Shown piece after piece: positions 33,361 through 45,400 of a DNA stretch of 64,000 nt; the stretch's first letter is position 1, and each line of letters starts with the position of its first letter. Made by a program: the position numbers and the translations under genes. The notes beneath the pieces were generated by a model. That model was not told the DNA's origin, ran no database searches, and saw only the letters and a program-made list of their open reading frames with translations. This DNA is from Kwoniella bestiolae CBS 10118 (lineage: Eukaryota > Basidiomycota > Tremellomycetes > Tremellales > Cryptococcaceae), in contig NC_089247.1 in the NCBI RefSeq assembly GCF_000512585.2, positions 1,612,001-1,676,000 on the forward strand, written 5' to 3'.

Positions 33361-36300
33361 ATGACCCCTACAAGGCTATTCGACGGTATAGGTTTCTACT
33401 TCAGCCCAGTCCAGGGCGAGGATATACTGAGCTCAGACATCGGACGAATGATCATGGTGAGTATAATCGTACCGCTTCTACTCCACACTCTGTGTCCATC
33501 TGACTGTACTGAAATCGGAAATAGCCCAACGAAGGTATAATCTACCCCATCCCCTCACTCGACCAAGTCACCATCATCCTTATCCCCATGTCTCTACCTT
33601 ATATATCGGACGGGATGATCCCCCTCGATCCAGATTTCACATGGGAAGATCCTGATACCCTCGATGCAAAGCGGGAATGGACACCTGAACTGCTGGTGAG
33701 GTATTTCGAAGATACTGTAAGAGAAGGGGTGCGGAGTGAGGGGAGGAAGGTCGTATTGGGACATGGGTGGGTGAAGAGTTGTTTAAGATCTGGGAGGATG
33801 TTGGGTAAAGGGGACGATTGGGGTGGATGGAGAATCATGTGAGTGCGGTACAGACCACTACCACTCATGTCTGCGTGTTCTACTTAGCCTGAGCCTGAGC
33901 TGATGTAGTTCTACTGCACTGGATCGCAGTGGGAGCTATGATCTGTTCGACACATTCTCTCAACTGACAAATCAATCAGATCACTTGTCTCAAGCTGGTA
34001 CCCAATCATACCCAATCACTTTAGCTCAACCGGTACAACCTTATCTTATCAATCACGCGAGTACGAGTAACCTTTTCACGAGCAATCCACCCGCTCACTC
34101 GATGCCACATTCAATCTCGGCAACACCTCATCAACTTCTCTCACATTCAGTTCTCGGACATGGTACGATCCACAAAAACTCGGAAGGAACACCACTCTCT
34201 ACTCGTGGAGGTACTGCATGTCGTCCCCAGCAACCTCGCACTATCAGGTCAAACACTGACTATCAACGCCTTCCACCCCGTCATGCAGTACGAACACCAC
34301 CACCACCGAGACCTCGCTTTCCTGGATGGCAACCATCAGATACCGGTAGTCTTCGAAGTATCGATACTGGGAATCATCAGCCGCATCAATCTTACAGTCT
34401 CTTCTTCAAACGTGCTCAGAACCTTTCTCGTACTCCTGTCTCCATCGCTACTGCAAACAATGCGAGTACATCAGCTCAGATCAGTACTCCTTCACATGCT
34501 AGCCCTGGTCACCATCAGCCTCAATCTTCAAGGTTTCATCCGTATTGCCCGAGTATACTCCAGAACGGTGATCAGCAAGGACAACCACAACTGGTATCTC
34601 CGCGAGATCGTGCTGAACAGAGCATGGAGAGTCCTCGATCGGCACCTGCGCCTCCTCAAAAGATGGCAATTACCAAAGCCTGGTCGATCGTACCTTCCGA
34701 ACGATCTCATCCCACTTATATCCCTCCATCACCTATCTCACCTGCACCACCTCACGGACAAGGTAAATATCCCGACATCAGCAATGGACCTCGATCAAAT
34801 GGATTGAGAATCGTTTCACCTTCTGTACCTACCGCTCGAGCGGGAAAGCGGCGAAACCAACCAAATCCCCCTCACCCAACGTCGTCCTTCAGCCCACCAT
34901 TTTGACGAGTCTTTCTCAGCCTCTCTGGTGGGATATGGGCACCTCCAGGACAATCGGTGTTCCCAGTGGAGCCAAAGAGACAAGAAACGAGTCCACGGTC
35001 GTGGGCAAGACGCCCATCACACCTCTTTTCGAAGCAAAGTCCGGTGCCGTAGCTGAGACGCCCGTCAAACCTCTGTTCATCGATACATCGGGCAGCCCAC
35101 TAAAGATCTTCGTAGAGAGTAATGTACATCCGAGGTACGAAAGGGAAGTCCGAGTATGTCTGATCCACCTAATATATGGAAAGACGGTACGACGAGGTAT
35201 GTATGTGCTGACTAGCTCCACCAATCTTACAGCTGCATGGTGGTCATGTATACCCCCGACCCTATGCACCTATAGCTGTCCTTTACAGGGCTGCAAACGA
35301 AGCCAATCCTTTTTGACCCAAATCAGCGGCGGAGAATGGAGCGATCTGGCGGCATAGCAGGACTGGGGGGATTGCGGTAACTCTTCAATGGTTGGAGGAT
35401 TGTTTGGAGAAGGGGGAGTTGGTGAATACAGCGCGGTATCGAGTGAGGGTTGTTGATTACGCTAAGGATTTGAGCGCGGAGAGACCAGAATGGGGGGAAC
35501 GAGCTGTGGACGTGGTGGGCACGTTGAGTGCGAAGCAGGTAGTCAAGGTGAGCACGGGTGGACTATTCCCACCGATCCGTCTACTATGGTTAAGGCATTT
35601 CATAGAAAAGGATGCCATTGCTGACTACACGATTATCATACCAAGTCATCCCAATCATCGTCTATCAGCCACATCACTCTAAGCGATCCCTCCAAGTCAC
35701 CTGAAACGTCAAAACCTGTCGATACCACCGCATCTAGTCTACCCATCATCAGCAATACGTCCTTCCCCACATGTCCACCCATGTCAGCGTACGATCCCCT
35801 CGCATGGCAGGTGGAAAAGATCGCTCAAAAGATCTACGAGAAGGGAGAGATAGAAGGATTGAGATCTGTGACGACCCGAGGGGGCGATCAGGTACGTCAC
35901 TTCTCCCCCAGCATTGCTGCAAGGACTAGGAGTAAGCTAACACAATGCAACGGATGGTAGGCAATCGATGATCATTGGATACGGCTCTGCGATTCGGCAA
36001 CTCATGGACCGCTCGTCAAAGCTAGAGTGCGACAGCTGCAAGATCAGGTCACGAAGACTGCTCCACCGATTCATCAGGACGAGCTTCTTATCACCACCTT
36101 CACCTCCAAAGAGGATTCGATATTGACACCCTCGATAACCAGCGGAAGAAAGAAAGACAAATCAGCAGATCTGGATTCCAATGAACTTGGACTTACCTCC
36201 TAGTTGGTGGATAGACTATTGAAGTTTCTGAGCTATCGTGATCATGGTCAAGTCAGGCAGAGGGATCATCCCGCCCAGAAGTCGGAGGATCGAAAAGATC

Positions 36301-36869
36301 AGATTAACACGCAATCTAATGAAGTTGGTGTGAGTGGGGAGATACGAGATCTCAACGAAGCGGATTTAGAGACGTTGGATCGGTTCTTCGCGGTCCCCAA
36401 AACTATGGATGAAAGTATCTCACGAGTCCCGAATGGGAATAACCAAGATGAGGGAGCAGGTGAATCTCAGAGGATGACGGTGGGGCAGGATCCGAGTATC
36501 GATGTGTTTGACCTGTATTGCAATGACGGCGAGGGACAGGAGCTGGATCTAGGGGTTAAAGATCGTACGAACGCGACCTCGATCAATCAACGCCATGAAG
36601 CTATCCCGGTCTTCCCCCAGAGCAAGATGGACGGACCTGCCTGGAAAGAGGTCGAAAGCGATTGATGGGAGTTAGAGTTCGAGTCGTTCTTTGAGAATCT
36701 ATTGGATGGGTCTGGGTCCTATTCGAATGATGTTGATATGACTCTGGGTCAGGCGTCAGTGTTGAACAAAGATTGACAGGTCGATGAGGGTGGGGACGAA
36801 GAGACGTCGGAGGAAGATATCCCGTTGAGGGTGATACAAGCTAGGCGAGTTTCTGGGATCAACGGGTAA
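33361..36869 (+). pseudogene. BRCT family gene G, decaying long-form copy (BRCT1 - BRCT2 - Myb-like)
   Basis: Same exon plan as A-C but broken. BRCT1 is intact: LFDGIGFYFSPVQGED, PNEGIIYPIPSLDQVTIILI, VVLGHGWVKSCLRSGRMLGKGDDWGGWRI (the usual GG is EG). The linker exon starts after 33929 and runs open to a TGA at 34903-34905, but coding-like sequence (GKAAKPTKSPSPNVVLQPTIL) continues in a frame shifted by one base from about 34820-34870. BRCT2 follows: PLKIFVESNVHPRYEREVR, LHGGHVYPRPYAPIAVLYRA, then in-frame TGA at 35314-35316, then AVTLQWLEDCLEKGELV. A module like VEKIAQKIYEKGEIEGL...AIDDHWIRLCD follows, with further in-frame stops TAG 36201-36203, TGA 36663-36665 and TGA 36774-36776 before the frame closes at 36867-36869. 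The N-terminal BRCT part might still be expressed. Confidence 0.8.
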
Positions 36870-37303
36870 TGTAGAGGAAGGTTTTACTGGAATGGTTCTT
36901 TTCGTGATTGGGTTTCCACTTTCTTTTGTAAACATATGAAACAATCTTGCAAGCTAACATTGCGATCTTGTTCAACCGAACAATCTTTACAATATCATAA
37001 TTTCGAGTACATACCAAAAATGAAACGATCATACATGCCAATGCAGATACACGGATAATCATCGACATATCGGTCATATGGGTAGAATACCAAGACCTGC
37101 TTCTTACTTTGACGATTCGGCATGTCCTGTTCAAAATTCTGAAACGACTGAACATAACATGAGACGATGCATGTGATCGTATGGTACGAGGGAGACATCA
37201 TAGATATGGTAATGTAGACACATAACCTTGAGAACCTAAAAGATACAACATATACGATCAAGCAACCAACCATTCTCAATCCTCAAGAGGGTAATCCACC
37301 ACA
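36870..37303. other. Intergenic region after pseudogene G
   Basis: About 430 bp, AT-rich, between the end of the relic frame of G and the 3' end of the TFIIF subunit gene (convergent). No gene seen. Confidence 0.5.
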
Positions 37304-39435
37304 TCAAGCCATGACCTCTTCAAAATCATCTTCCTCATCCTCATCCTCTTCCTCTTCTTCCTGACCATCGCCCATCTCCTCATCCCCCCCAATAGAAGGC
37401 TTAACATCCCCTTCTCCCTCTCCCTCCCCTTCCCCAGTCCCTTCATCCTTCGCATCGCCTCTCCAAGACTTCTTAAGTTGCCACATATTCACGTACTTCC
37501 CCTCCCTTATCTGCTCGGCGACGTCCCTAAGGACCTCCCTCAACCACCCGTCAGGCTGTCTGAGCGTGACCTTCAAAGCGGGGATACCCCAATATGGCTT
37601 TTCCTTGAAGAGGGAGAAGATACGGTCGGTCAACTCGTGCCGCTCGAGTCGGGCGTGGCGCTCGCCGTTGTTGGTTTTGGCGGAGGACTGTGGGCGGGTG
37701 GGTGGGTGGGTGGGCGAAGTGAAGATTGATCACGTGGGGAAGTGTAATTGTGATAATCGATGGGATGTTTGAGGATACGGGAGTTGAGAAGGGCCGAGGT
37801 GATAGGAAAACAAGAGTCGCAGATTAGCGTGCAGTCAGAGTATGAAGTGTACAGAGGGGCAAGTGTCGACGGTAGGCGGGTGCTCTCTACTCACAATCAT
37901 ACTGCTTCCGAACGTGGAGATGGCATTCCTGTATCCACTTGCCAACTGGTTCTGCTCAGCTTGCGAGATACCGGTATCGTCCATCCGCATGACGGGGCTG
38001 TGATCGCATGAAAAATATAAATTAGCGATCATTGCGAGATGACCGCATATGCAGCATCGAAAGAAAGGCGCACTCGAGAGCAGAACAAGAACGTGTGATT
38101 GAGATGATGATGGACAGACGAATCTCCAGAGCGATCATGAAATTGGGTTGATAGTATTGGCGGTTGCACATCTCACTCACCGCTTGGACTGCTCACTCTC
38201 CAACCTTCGTTGCTCTAGTATCTTAATATACTTCTGATTCTGCATGGGTGTCACTTGACATTCGTGGTCTACTTTGGCGATGAGTTTGGGCTGGGCTGAA
38301 GGTGAGGCATAGAAGGTATCAGCTTATACCTTTTCTGGTGAGACAGCACAGGGGGAAGTAAATGAGTTGAATGCCAAAGCTCCAACGCATCTACGTATTG
38401 AATCCTTGAAGAATAGGTCATTCTCCCCAGAGAAAGCGTCGACTCAACTACTCTCCGTTTCCAACACGATACACTCGAACAATGGACTGAATATGAGACA
38501 AACCACACTCACCCTTATGTCTCTTCCTCCTCCCTCCAACGGCACTTACCCCCTCCGCCTCGCCCTCTCCAGCTCCTTCAGGCATAGCCACACTAGTTGA
38601 GTCCTTTCCATACACCCGCTTTTTCTCTGTGAAGACATATAGGTTCCTAGCTCGTTCTTCCGGTACGTTCACCTTGTATTCATCGGGAATTCCTGATGTA
38701 TCGTATTGCGTGTGTTTGCGAAGGTGGTCTTGGTCATCTGCCCCGTCAGAGGGCTTCGAGTCGGGATGGGTGAGGCGGAGGGTGATTTTGGCTGGGGTTG
38801 TGCTGGGGTGGTGTCAGCGGGGTTTTCAACGAGTGTACGATAGTATGACGCAGGAGTGTATATTGGGATGATGTGATGATCGGATATTAACGGTAGGCAG
38901 TGCAGCAGAAGGTATACAAGTGGTACGAAGATATGATTCTCAACGAGATAACGTTGATACAAGTAATGTAGAAGTGATAAGAGATGTAACATATACAGTA
39001 TGATAATAAGATCTGATATACAATATATGGTATATGATACACCAATATATAGACGTATCCCCCCATCCCACCCCTAGCTTCCATATATATTTCGCCCCCA
39101 TCCCACCCCCTAACTACCGGACTAGAGTCAAGACGGCCCCCCATCCCACCCCAGTCTGCCAGACAGTAGTCAAGAGTGACTCACGAATTATCCACCACCA
39201 AACTCCCCAACTCCACTCCCCTTTCCTCTATCATCTCCCATCTCTCCAATAGAAACCTAGGTATCTTCAATGCCCATACACTCGATCCATTCTTCTTATC
39301 TGATATTTCTAACTGTTCATCTTGGTCTTGTAAGAATGGGAAGATGTGTTCGAGGGGTGCTGAGCTTGGACCTGCTAGTGAGGAGGGGGCAGAGAGGGAG
39401 GTGATGGTTATATCTGGTTTTGTGTCTTGGGACAT
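37304..39435 (-). CDS. TFG2: Transcription initiation factor TFIIF subunit beta (RAP30/TFG2)
   Basis: Small TFIIF subunit of the RNA polymerase II pre-initiation complex. The N-terminal dimerisation region starts at MSQDTKPDITI and has SVWALKIPRFLLERWEMIEERGVELGSLVVDN. After a long first intron comes STTPAKITLRLTHPD and DEYKVNVPEERARNLYVFTEK, then AQPKLIAKVDHECQVTPMQNQKYIKILEQRRLESEQSKR. The C-terminal winged helix is ERHELTDRIFSLFKEKPYWGIPALKVTLRQPDGWLREVLRDVAEQIREGKYVNMWQLKKSW. A very acidic Glu/Asp tail ends in EEVMA. Several introns; intron 1 (38803-39184) is about 380 bp, far above the local norm, and holds G-rich repeats. Single essential gene in known fungi. Confidence 0.93.
39059..39152 (-). 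repeat. Three G-rich repeats in TFG2 intron 1
   Basis: On the plus strand the unit is five to six C, ATCCCA, then four to five C, at 39059-39074, 39095-39110 and 39137-39152. On the coding (minus) strand each reads GGGG-T-GGG-AT-GGGGG. The spacers also share TAGTC/GAGTCAAGA-like fragments. Three closely spaced units give nine G-tracts, enough for a G-quadruplex in intron DNA or RNA. Confidence 0.75.
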
Positions 39436-39870
39436 GATTTGTATGCTACTGTCGTGGGTCTGTAATCTATAGGTGTATATATGAATGAGTAGTATTATAT
39501 AGATGTTAGAGAGAAGTAGGTTGTGTGTAGTATAGTTGTACATGGACATGTATGGTGGAGGAGCAGAGTAGTACTGTACGGTGATATTCGGTGTTTAAGG
39601 GTTGATATGATGACACGTGGTTTGATGTGGCACAGTATCCTCTAAGTGACATGTCATCACTCTCTCCACTCTCACTCACTTCTGCAGACGCGTACAATGG
39701 ATGGTGGATGGTAACATCATCAATCCATTAGTTCATCATTCATCACTCTCGATTCACTCACTAGACATTCTCGAGTTACTGGAAAGAGATAGATAGCTGC
39801 GAGGTCTACTAGCCCGCTATCAACCACTACTACATATCTTGACTTGACCCAAGAAGAAACGCAGCTCAAA
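39436..39870. promoter_or_regulatory. Divergent promoter region (TFG2 / ENT3-like)
   Basis: About 435 bp between divergent start codons. No other gene or repeat recognised. Confidence 0.5.
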
Positions 39871-42015
39871 ATGGACTATATCGAGAGTAAGTGTCAACCC
39901 TCCCTTTCACCCACCACTCATCACGTCCGACTGTGACCTACTGCTGGCCATCCCAGTCTCATTGCCAGATCATCTCCCCACCGCTTAGATTCAAGCTGAC
40001 TCCTTCACCCCCTCTACTAGGTCTCACAAAACAGGCTCAGAACCTGACAATGTACGATGTCAAGTCATACTACAACCAAGCCAAGAACATGGTCCTCAAC
40101 GTTTCAGAGATGGAAGCGAAAGTTAGGGAGGCGACCAACGATGATCCTTGGTGAGTATACCTTCACATAGTCTCGGCAACCACTTAATTGGATTAGTAGC
40201 TGATAACCCTGTCATTGGACGTAGGGGAGCAAGTTCGACATTGATGCAGCAGATTGCTGATGGGTGAGCTGGCTTTCCCTTCCAAGAGCAAGGTAGTATG
40301 GTAGCTGACGACAATATTTATCATCAGAACACACAACTTGTAAATCAGCTCGCGTCACACCTTCTCCGTAACTTCAGCTGATTTCCAACGTACAGTGCCC
40401 AATTCAACGAGATCATGCCTACAATCTACTCAAGATTCATGGAGTGAGCTAAACTCTCCTCCTCGGTCTCGAGACTAAGCTGACAACACACTCAGGAAAG
40501 AAGCAAGAGAATGGAGACAGATCTACAAGGTCAGCTATTTGAATCCAGTGATCTTAGCTCAAGCTAACCTTAGATGTAGGCTTTGACCCTCCTCGAATTC
40601 CTGGTCAAGAACGGTTCGGAGAGAGTAGTAGATGATGCCAGAGCCCACGTGTCTACCATTAAGATGTTGAGGAGCTTCCATTATATAGATGAGAAAGGCA
40701 AAGATCAAGGTATAAATGGTGAGTTGGTGTTGTTTCCGCAACCTTCGCAACGAGCGGCAAGCTCACGACGTCACTTGAAATATTCAGTCCGAAACAGAGC
40801 TTCGGAGATCGCATCGTTGCTGGGAGACGTAGATAAGATACGAAGCGAGAGAAGAAAAGCCAAATCCAACAAGAATAAATATCAAGGTGGTGGGAACGAC
40901 GGTGGGATGAGCTTCATCACTCCCGGTGGAAGTAGGTATGGTGGATTTGGGAGTGATAGTTTAGGTGGCGGTGGTGGAGGTGGTGCAGCCGGTGGGTCCA
41001 GATACGGCAGAGGGGACTATGGCAACGACGATGGTGAGTTGCCATTCCCGTCTCAATTGGAGTGCTCTGCAGCCAGATCACACGGAAATTTGATACGTAA
41101 GCTGATTTTGTGCTTGCAAACTATGGTAGAATACCGATCATCCTCACGAACTTTCCGAGATACCTCTGCCAAAACCGAGTACGATGAATACGAAGGTGCC
41201 GATGACTTTGACGATCAACCCCCTCGACGTACTGCCCCCGCTTCATCTAGTCGAGTAGCAAGTGGTGCAAGTCACAGAGCTCCTAAACCAGTAGCCAAGG
41301 AGGAGAAACCGGTGGAGAAACCCAAGGAAGTCAATCTGTTCGACTTTGACGATGAACCTGCTCCCGCACCTGCACCTGCACCTGCTCCTGTAGCTCAAGC
41401 TACACCTTCTTTTGGTGGTGATGGTGAGATCCCTCTTCACCATTCTCTGAATGCCATGAGCTGACGATTTGCCCAGACGACTTCGACGATTTCCAACAAG
41501 CTCCTTCATCCTCTGCTCCTGCCCCTGCTCCCGCTCAAGGTGGAAATGCCAATGCGAATCTCTTCAACCTCCTCAACTCCAACACTTCCTCTGTACCTGC
41601 TCCTACTCCTGCTTCTGCTCCTCAAAAGCAAGCTCCTCCACCAGGATACAACTTCTCTAGTCCACCCATCGCCCAAACCCAGGCTCCTTCTTTTGCCTCT
41701 CGACCTTCATACTCATCTACCCCTAGTCAAGTAGCCTCTCCACCAGTGACTTCTCCAGCTGCCAAACTAGCCGGTGCATCCACTTTCGACGACCTGTTCA
41801 ACTCGTCTTTAACATCCATGGGAGGTCAAAGTACGGCTAAACAAGCGGGTGGTCAGAAGACCATCAAGGATCTGGAAAAGGAGAAAACAATGAATTCGCT
41901 TTGGGGTTCTTCCACTACTTCTGTTAGCCAGAACCAAGGATCTCAAGCTAAGAACCAACAGGCTCAGGCTGCTAAGAATTTGGGGGGTGGTGATTTTGAT
42001 GATCTGCTTTTGTAA
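39871..42015 (+). CDS. ENT3: ENTH-domain clathrin adaptor, ENT3/epsinR-like
   Basis: Epsin-type adaptor, probably acting at the trans-Golgi network/endosome. The ENTH domain is encoded by the first seven or so small exons: MDYIESLTKQAQNLTMYDVKSYYNQAKNMVLNVSEMEAKVREATNDDPWGASSTLMQQIADG, EIMPTIYSRFME, REWRQIYKALTLLEFLVKNGSERVVDDARAHVSTIKMLRSFHYIDEKGKDQGINVRNRA. Downstream is a Gly-rich stretch, an Ala-Pro repeat and acidic Phe motifs DDFDDF and GDFDDLLL at the C-terminus. Such motifs bind gamma-ear/GAE domains, and no ubiquitin-interacting motif is seen. Both points favour ENT3/ENT5 over plasma-membrane ENT1/2. The start ATG at 39871 gives a first exon of only 16 bases. Confidence 0.88.
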
Positions 42016-42438
42016 GATGGTCAGACGGGGAAACATCATCCTGTTAGGGATAATGATGGGAGTACCATGGGTATAGTCATTTGACTGCCTGATTTTGCTT
42101 TTACGAGAATATGAGTCTCGAATATGAGATACGGAATACACAGATGATACCCTTGTTGAGATTAATTTCTACTCTACATATGCATGTTAGATACTGCTTG
42201 ATCAGTCTTGCTCTGAACTCTGGTGCAAAGGTCACAAATATCACATAAGAATAATGCCACATCATCAGTTGACTACGATGTCGGTGATCACCGCCATTTC
42301 AACCGATTTCTTCGCTGGTTCAAGTCAAAAGTTCAAAATATTTCTGAAATGGGTCCTCTTCCCTTCGACATCTGCATTTATCTGCTATCGTATCTCTGCT
42401 TTTCAACTCATACAGCAGAATACATATAAACCACCAAC
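42016..42438. other. Intergenic region between ENT3-like gene and UTP12
   Basis: About 420 bp. Short plus-strand ORFs here (42223-42478) do not resemble any family and overlap the UTP12 start. Probably leader and promoter sequence. Confidence 0.45.
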
Positions 42439-45400
42439 ATGGTCAGGTCTTACATGCGACACGGCCCAACGCAGGTGAGCTGTTCCCCTATGAATGGATC
42501 TAGGGATATAGAAATTTACTTATCCAAACAATTCTAGGCCTTTGGTATCGTCAATTCACCCACTGCCAATTCAGCTTACGATGGACGATTGGCCTATGTA
42601 GCTGGGTGGGAAGATGTGCTGGTATGGGATGTGAAGCGTGGTGAGATGGTGCGTCTTTGTTCCTCATCTGATCAGTTGACGTTTCCCCTCATTCTCTCAT
42701 TCTCTTGGTCTGTCTGTAGATCTCCTTCTCAATCAACTGAACGTTCCCTCGATAATGTACTAACAGTGAGAACTCTAGATATCAATGTGGCATTCCCCCT
42801 CTCACACATCCCCCGTATCATTCCTCACCCCCTCCCCATCCACCTCATCATCCTCATCGTCCACCTCAGACACCCCTCAAACATTCGCAGTATCCTACCA
42901 AGACGGCTCCATCCGTCTATGGTCATTCAACCCCTCCACACCCGAAGTCGAAGCCAGCGAAATAGTAACATTCAATGGACATAAGAAATCCATATCTTAC
43001 ATGACATGGGACAACTCCGGAAGCAGACTAGCATCGGGCGGAGCAGAGGGGGAGATAGTGCTGTGGGACGTTATAGGTGAAATAGGATTATTCAAACTCA
43101 AATCTCACCGGGGGCAAATAACGGGATTGAGGTTCATCCCTCACCCGAATCCTAGTAAACGATCTCACCCCGGGTTTCTGGTATCGACGTCGAAAGACAC
43201 GTACTTGAAGCTATGGGATTTGGAGACTCAGCATTGCGTTCAGACTATCGTCGTTGGTCGGGGGGAGGTGACTAGTTTGGAGATAAAGGAGTACGACGAT
43301 GATACTTCTTCCGCTCTGGAAGATGGGGAGGGGGAAGAGAGGATAAGGGGTCGATGGGTCATTGTCACTGGGTCGGGGGATGGGGAAAGTAAAGTTTGGA
43401 CTGTGGAGAAAGAGGCGTTGGATAGTGGGTTGAAAGAGGGGGAAGATGGTCAGGTGTGTTGGAGACTCCTCCTGTATCCGCCCTACAACCATGCTTCTCC
43501 AGGTGTTAAGCAGCTGTTCCTGCCTGGTTACGATTGACCTGAGCGAAGATGGCGAATCAAAGACTAAATGTTGCTCGATGTAGCTTCCGACACTCATCAA
43601 ACCACTCTGCACCCTTCCCCTACCTACCTCATCTCACGCCATCACCCAAATCAACTTCCACGAAACACTACCACTTCTCTTCCTCCAGACGAACGATAAA
43701 ACAATGATAACCCTCCGTATACGGTCTGAGGAAGAGGTCAACGCAAAGCGAGCAAGACGGAAGAAGAGGGACAAGGAGAAGTCGAAGAAGAAGGGAAAAC
43801 AAGATGAAGAGGAAGAAGAGGTCAATGATGTTCCGTCTGGAGAGGTGAAATGGGAAGAAAGGATTACGAGCTGGTGTGTGGTCAGAGCAAATGCTAAGAT
43901 CAAGAGTTTCGCAATTGCCAGAGACCAGGTGGATAGTGCCAAGGGAGGCGTTCAGGTGGGTACTGTCCTTCGTTGAAATCCATCTTTGATCGCCCCACAT
44001 ACAATATACTGATTTTGATCATGTATAGCTTCTCCTCGCACTAGCCAACAACTCCATCGAATCATATACCATCCCCTCCCCCTCATCCACATCCAAGAAA
44101 TCATCCAAACTACCCGACGGATCCACACCGGAACCTACCAAAACCCATGTCGTGGAACTCCCAGGCCATCGTAACGATATTCGATCGATAAGCATATCAT
44201 CAGACGACCAGATAATAGCGAGTTGTTCAAACGGTACATTGAAAATATGGAATAGTCGCACAACCCAATGTATACGTACGATCGAATGTGGATATTCGAT
44301 CTGCTCGACCTTCTTACCTGGAGATAGACATTTGGTGATCGGAACAAAGTCGGGCGAGTTGTTGTTATTTGATATTGCCTCTTCAACTTTGCTGGAGAGC
44401 TACAAGGCTCATAGTGGATCGGTATTTGGGATTGACGTCAGACCGGACGGGAGGGGGTTAGTGTCGGGGAGTGAAGATAAGGATGTCAAGTTTTGGGATT
44501 TTGAATTGAAGGAGAAAGGGGAGGGGGAAAAGGTCGTTGATAGGCTTGGGAGAGAGACTGTAGTGAGTGTGGTTTTCGATCTTATGGTTACCTTCTTTTA
44601 TTCGGCACATCCCACAGCTCGATGTTCCAACTATACGGCGATCGAGATAAAGATATTAACATTCTTTTTATCATTTTTGACCGTGAGATTACCATGGGAC
44701 ATCCAAGCTAAATACCCCCGGTGATATAGTACAAAACCAAACAACTCGCCCTAGTCCATGTCCGAACCCTAAAAATGACAGACGACATCTTATGCTGCAA
44801 ATACTCTCCCGACGGACGATTCCTAGCCGTATCACTACTAGACTCAACAGTCAAGATCTTCTTCTCCGATACACTCAAATTCTTCTTATCCCTCTACGGC
44901 CACAAGCTCCCGGTATTGTCGTTGGATATATCGCAGGACTCGAAATTGATTATCACTTGTTCGGCAGATAAGAACATCAAGATCTGGGGGTTGGATTTCG
45001 GTGATTGTCATAGGTCCCTTTTTGCCCATGATGACTCGATCATGCAGGTTTCGTTTGAGAGGGGCCAGGGACAGGAGAGGATTAGTCATTATTTCTGGTC
45101 GGTGGGGAAGGATGGGTTGTTGAAGTATTGGGATGGAGATAAGGTGGGTGATGTTTCTGCTCACATCGCAAAGAGTGTGGATAGTACGCCTGGGCATTTT
45201 ACCCATGTTATGTCCTTGACGACAACATCATCATCGTCTCGTCCAACATAGTTCAGACCTTTCATGCTACCTGGAGCCAATCAGAAACGAGGAATGAACG
45301 CTGACCCATCTAACCCCAACTCCAGTTCGAGCTCATCCAGAAACTCGAAGGTCATCACGGAGAAATCTGGGCTCTAGCCACATCCCACAACGGTCAATTC

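Noticed and set aside
34160..34807. 216-codon plus-strand ORF overlapping pseudogene G
   Set aside because: It lies in another frame of the linker exon, has no family features and arises from the composition of that exon.
39111..39118. TTAGGGGG telomere-like word on the minus strand in TFG2 intron 1
   Set aside because: A single octamer formed by a G-rich repeat unit; no tandem telomeric array is present.
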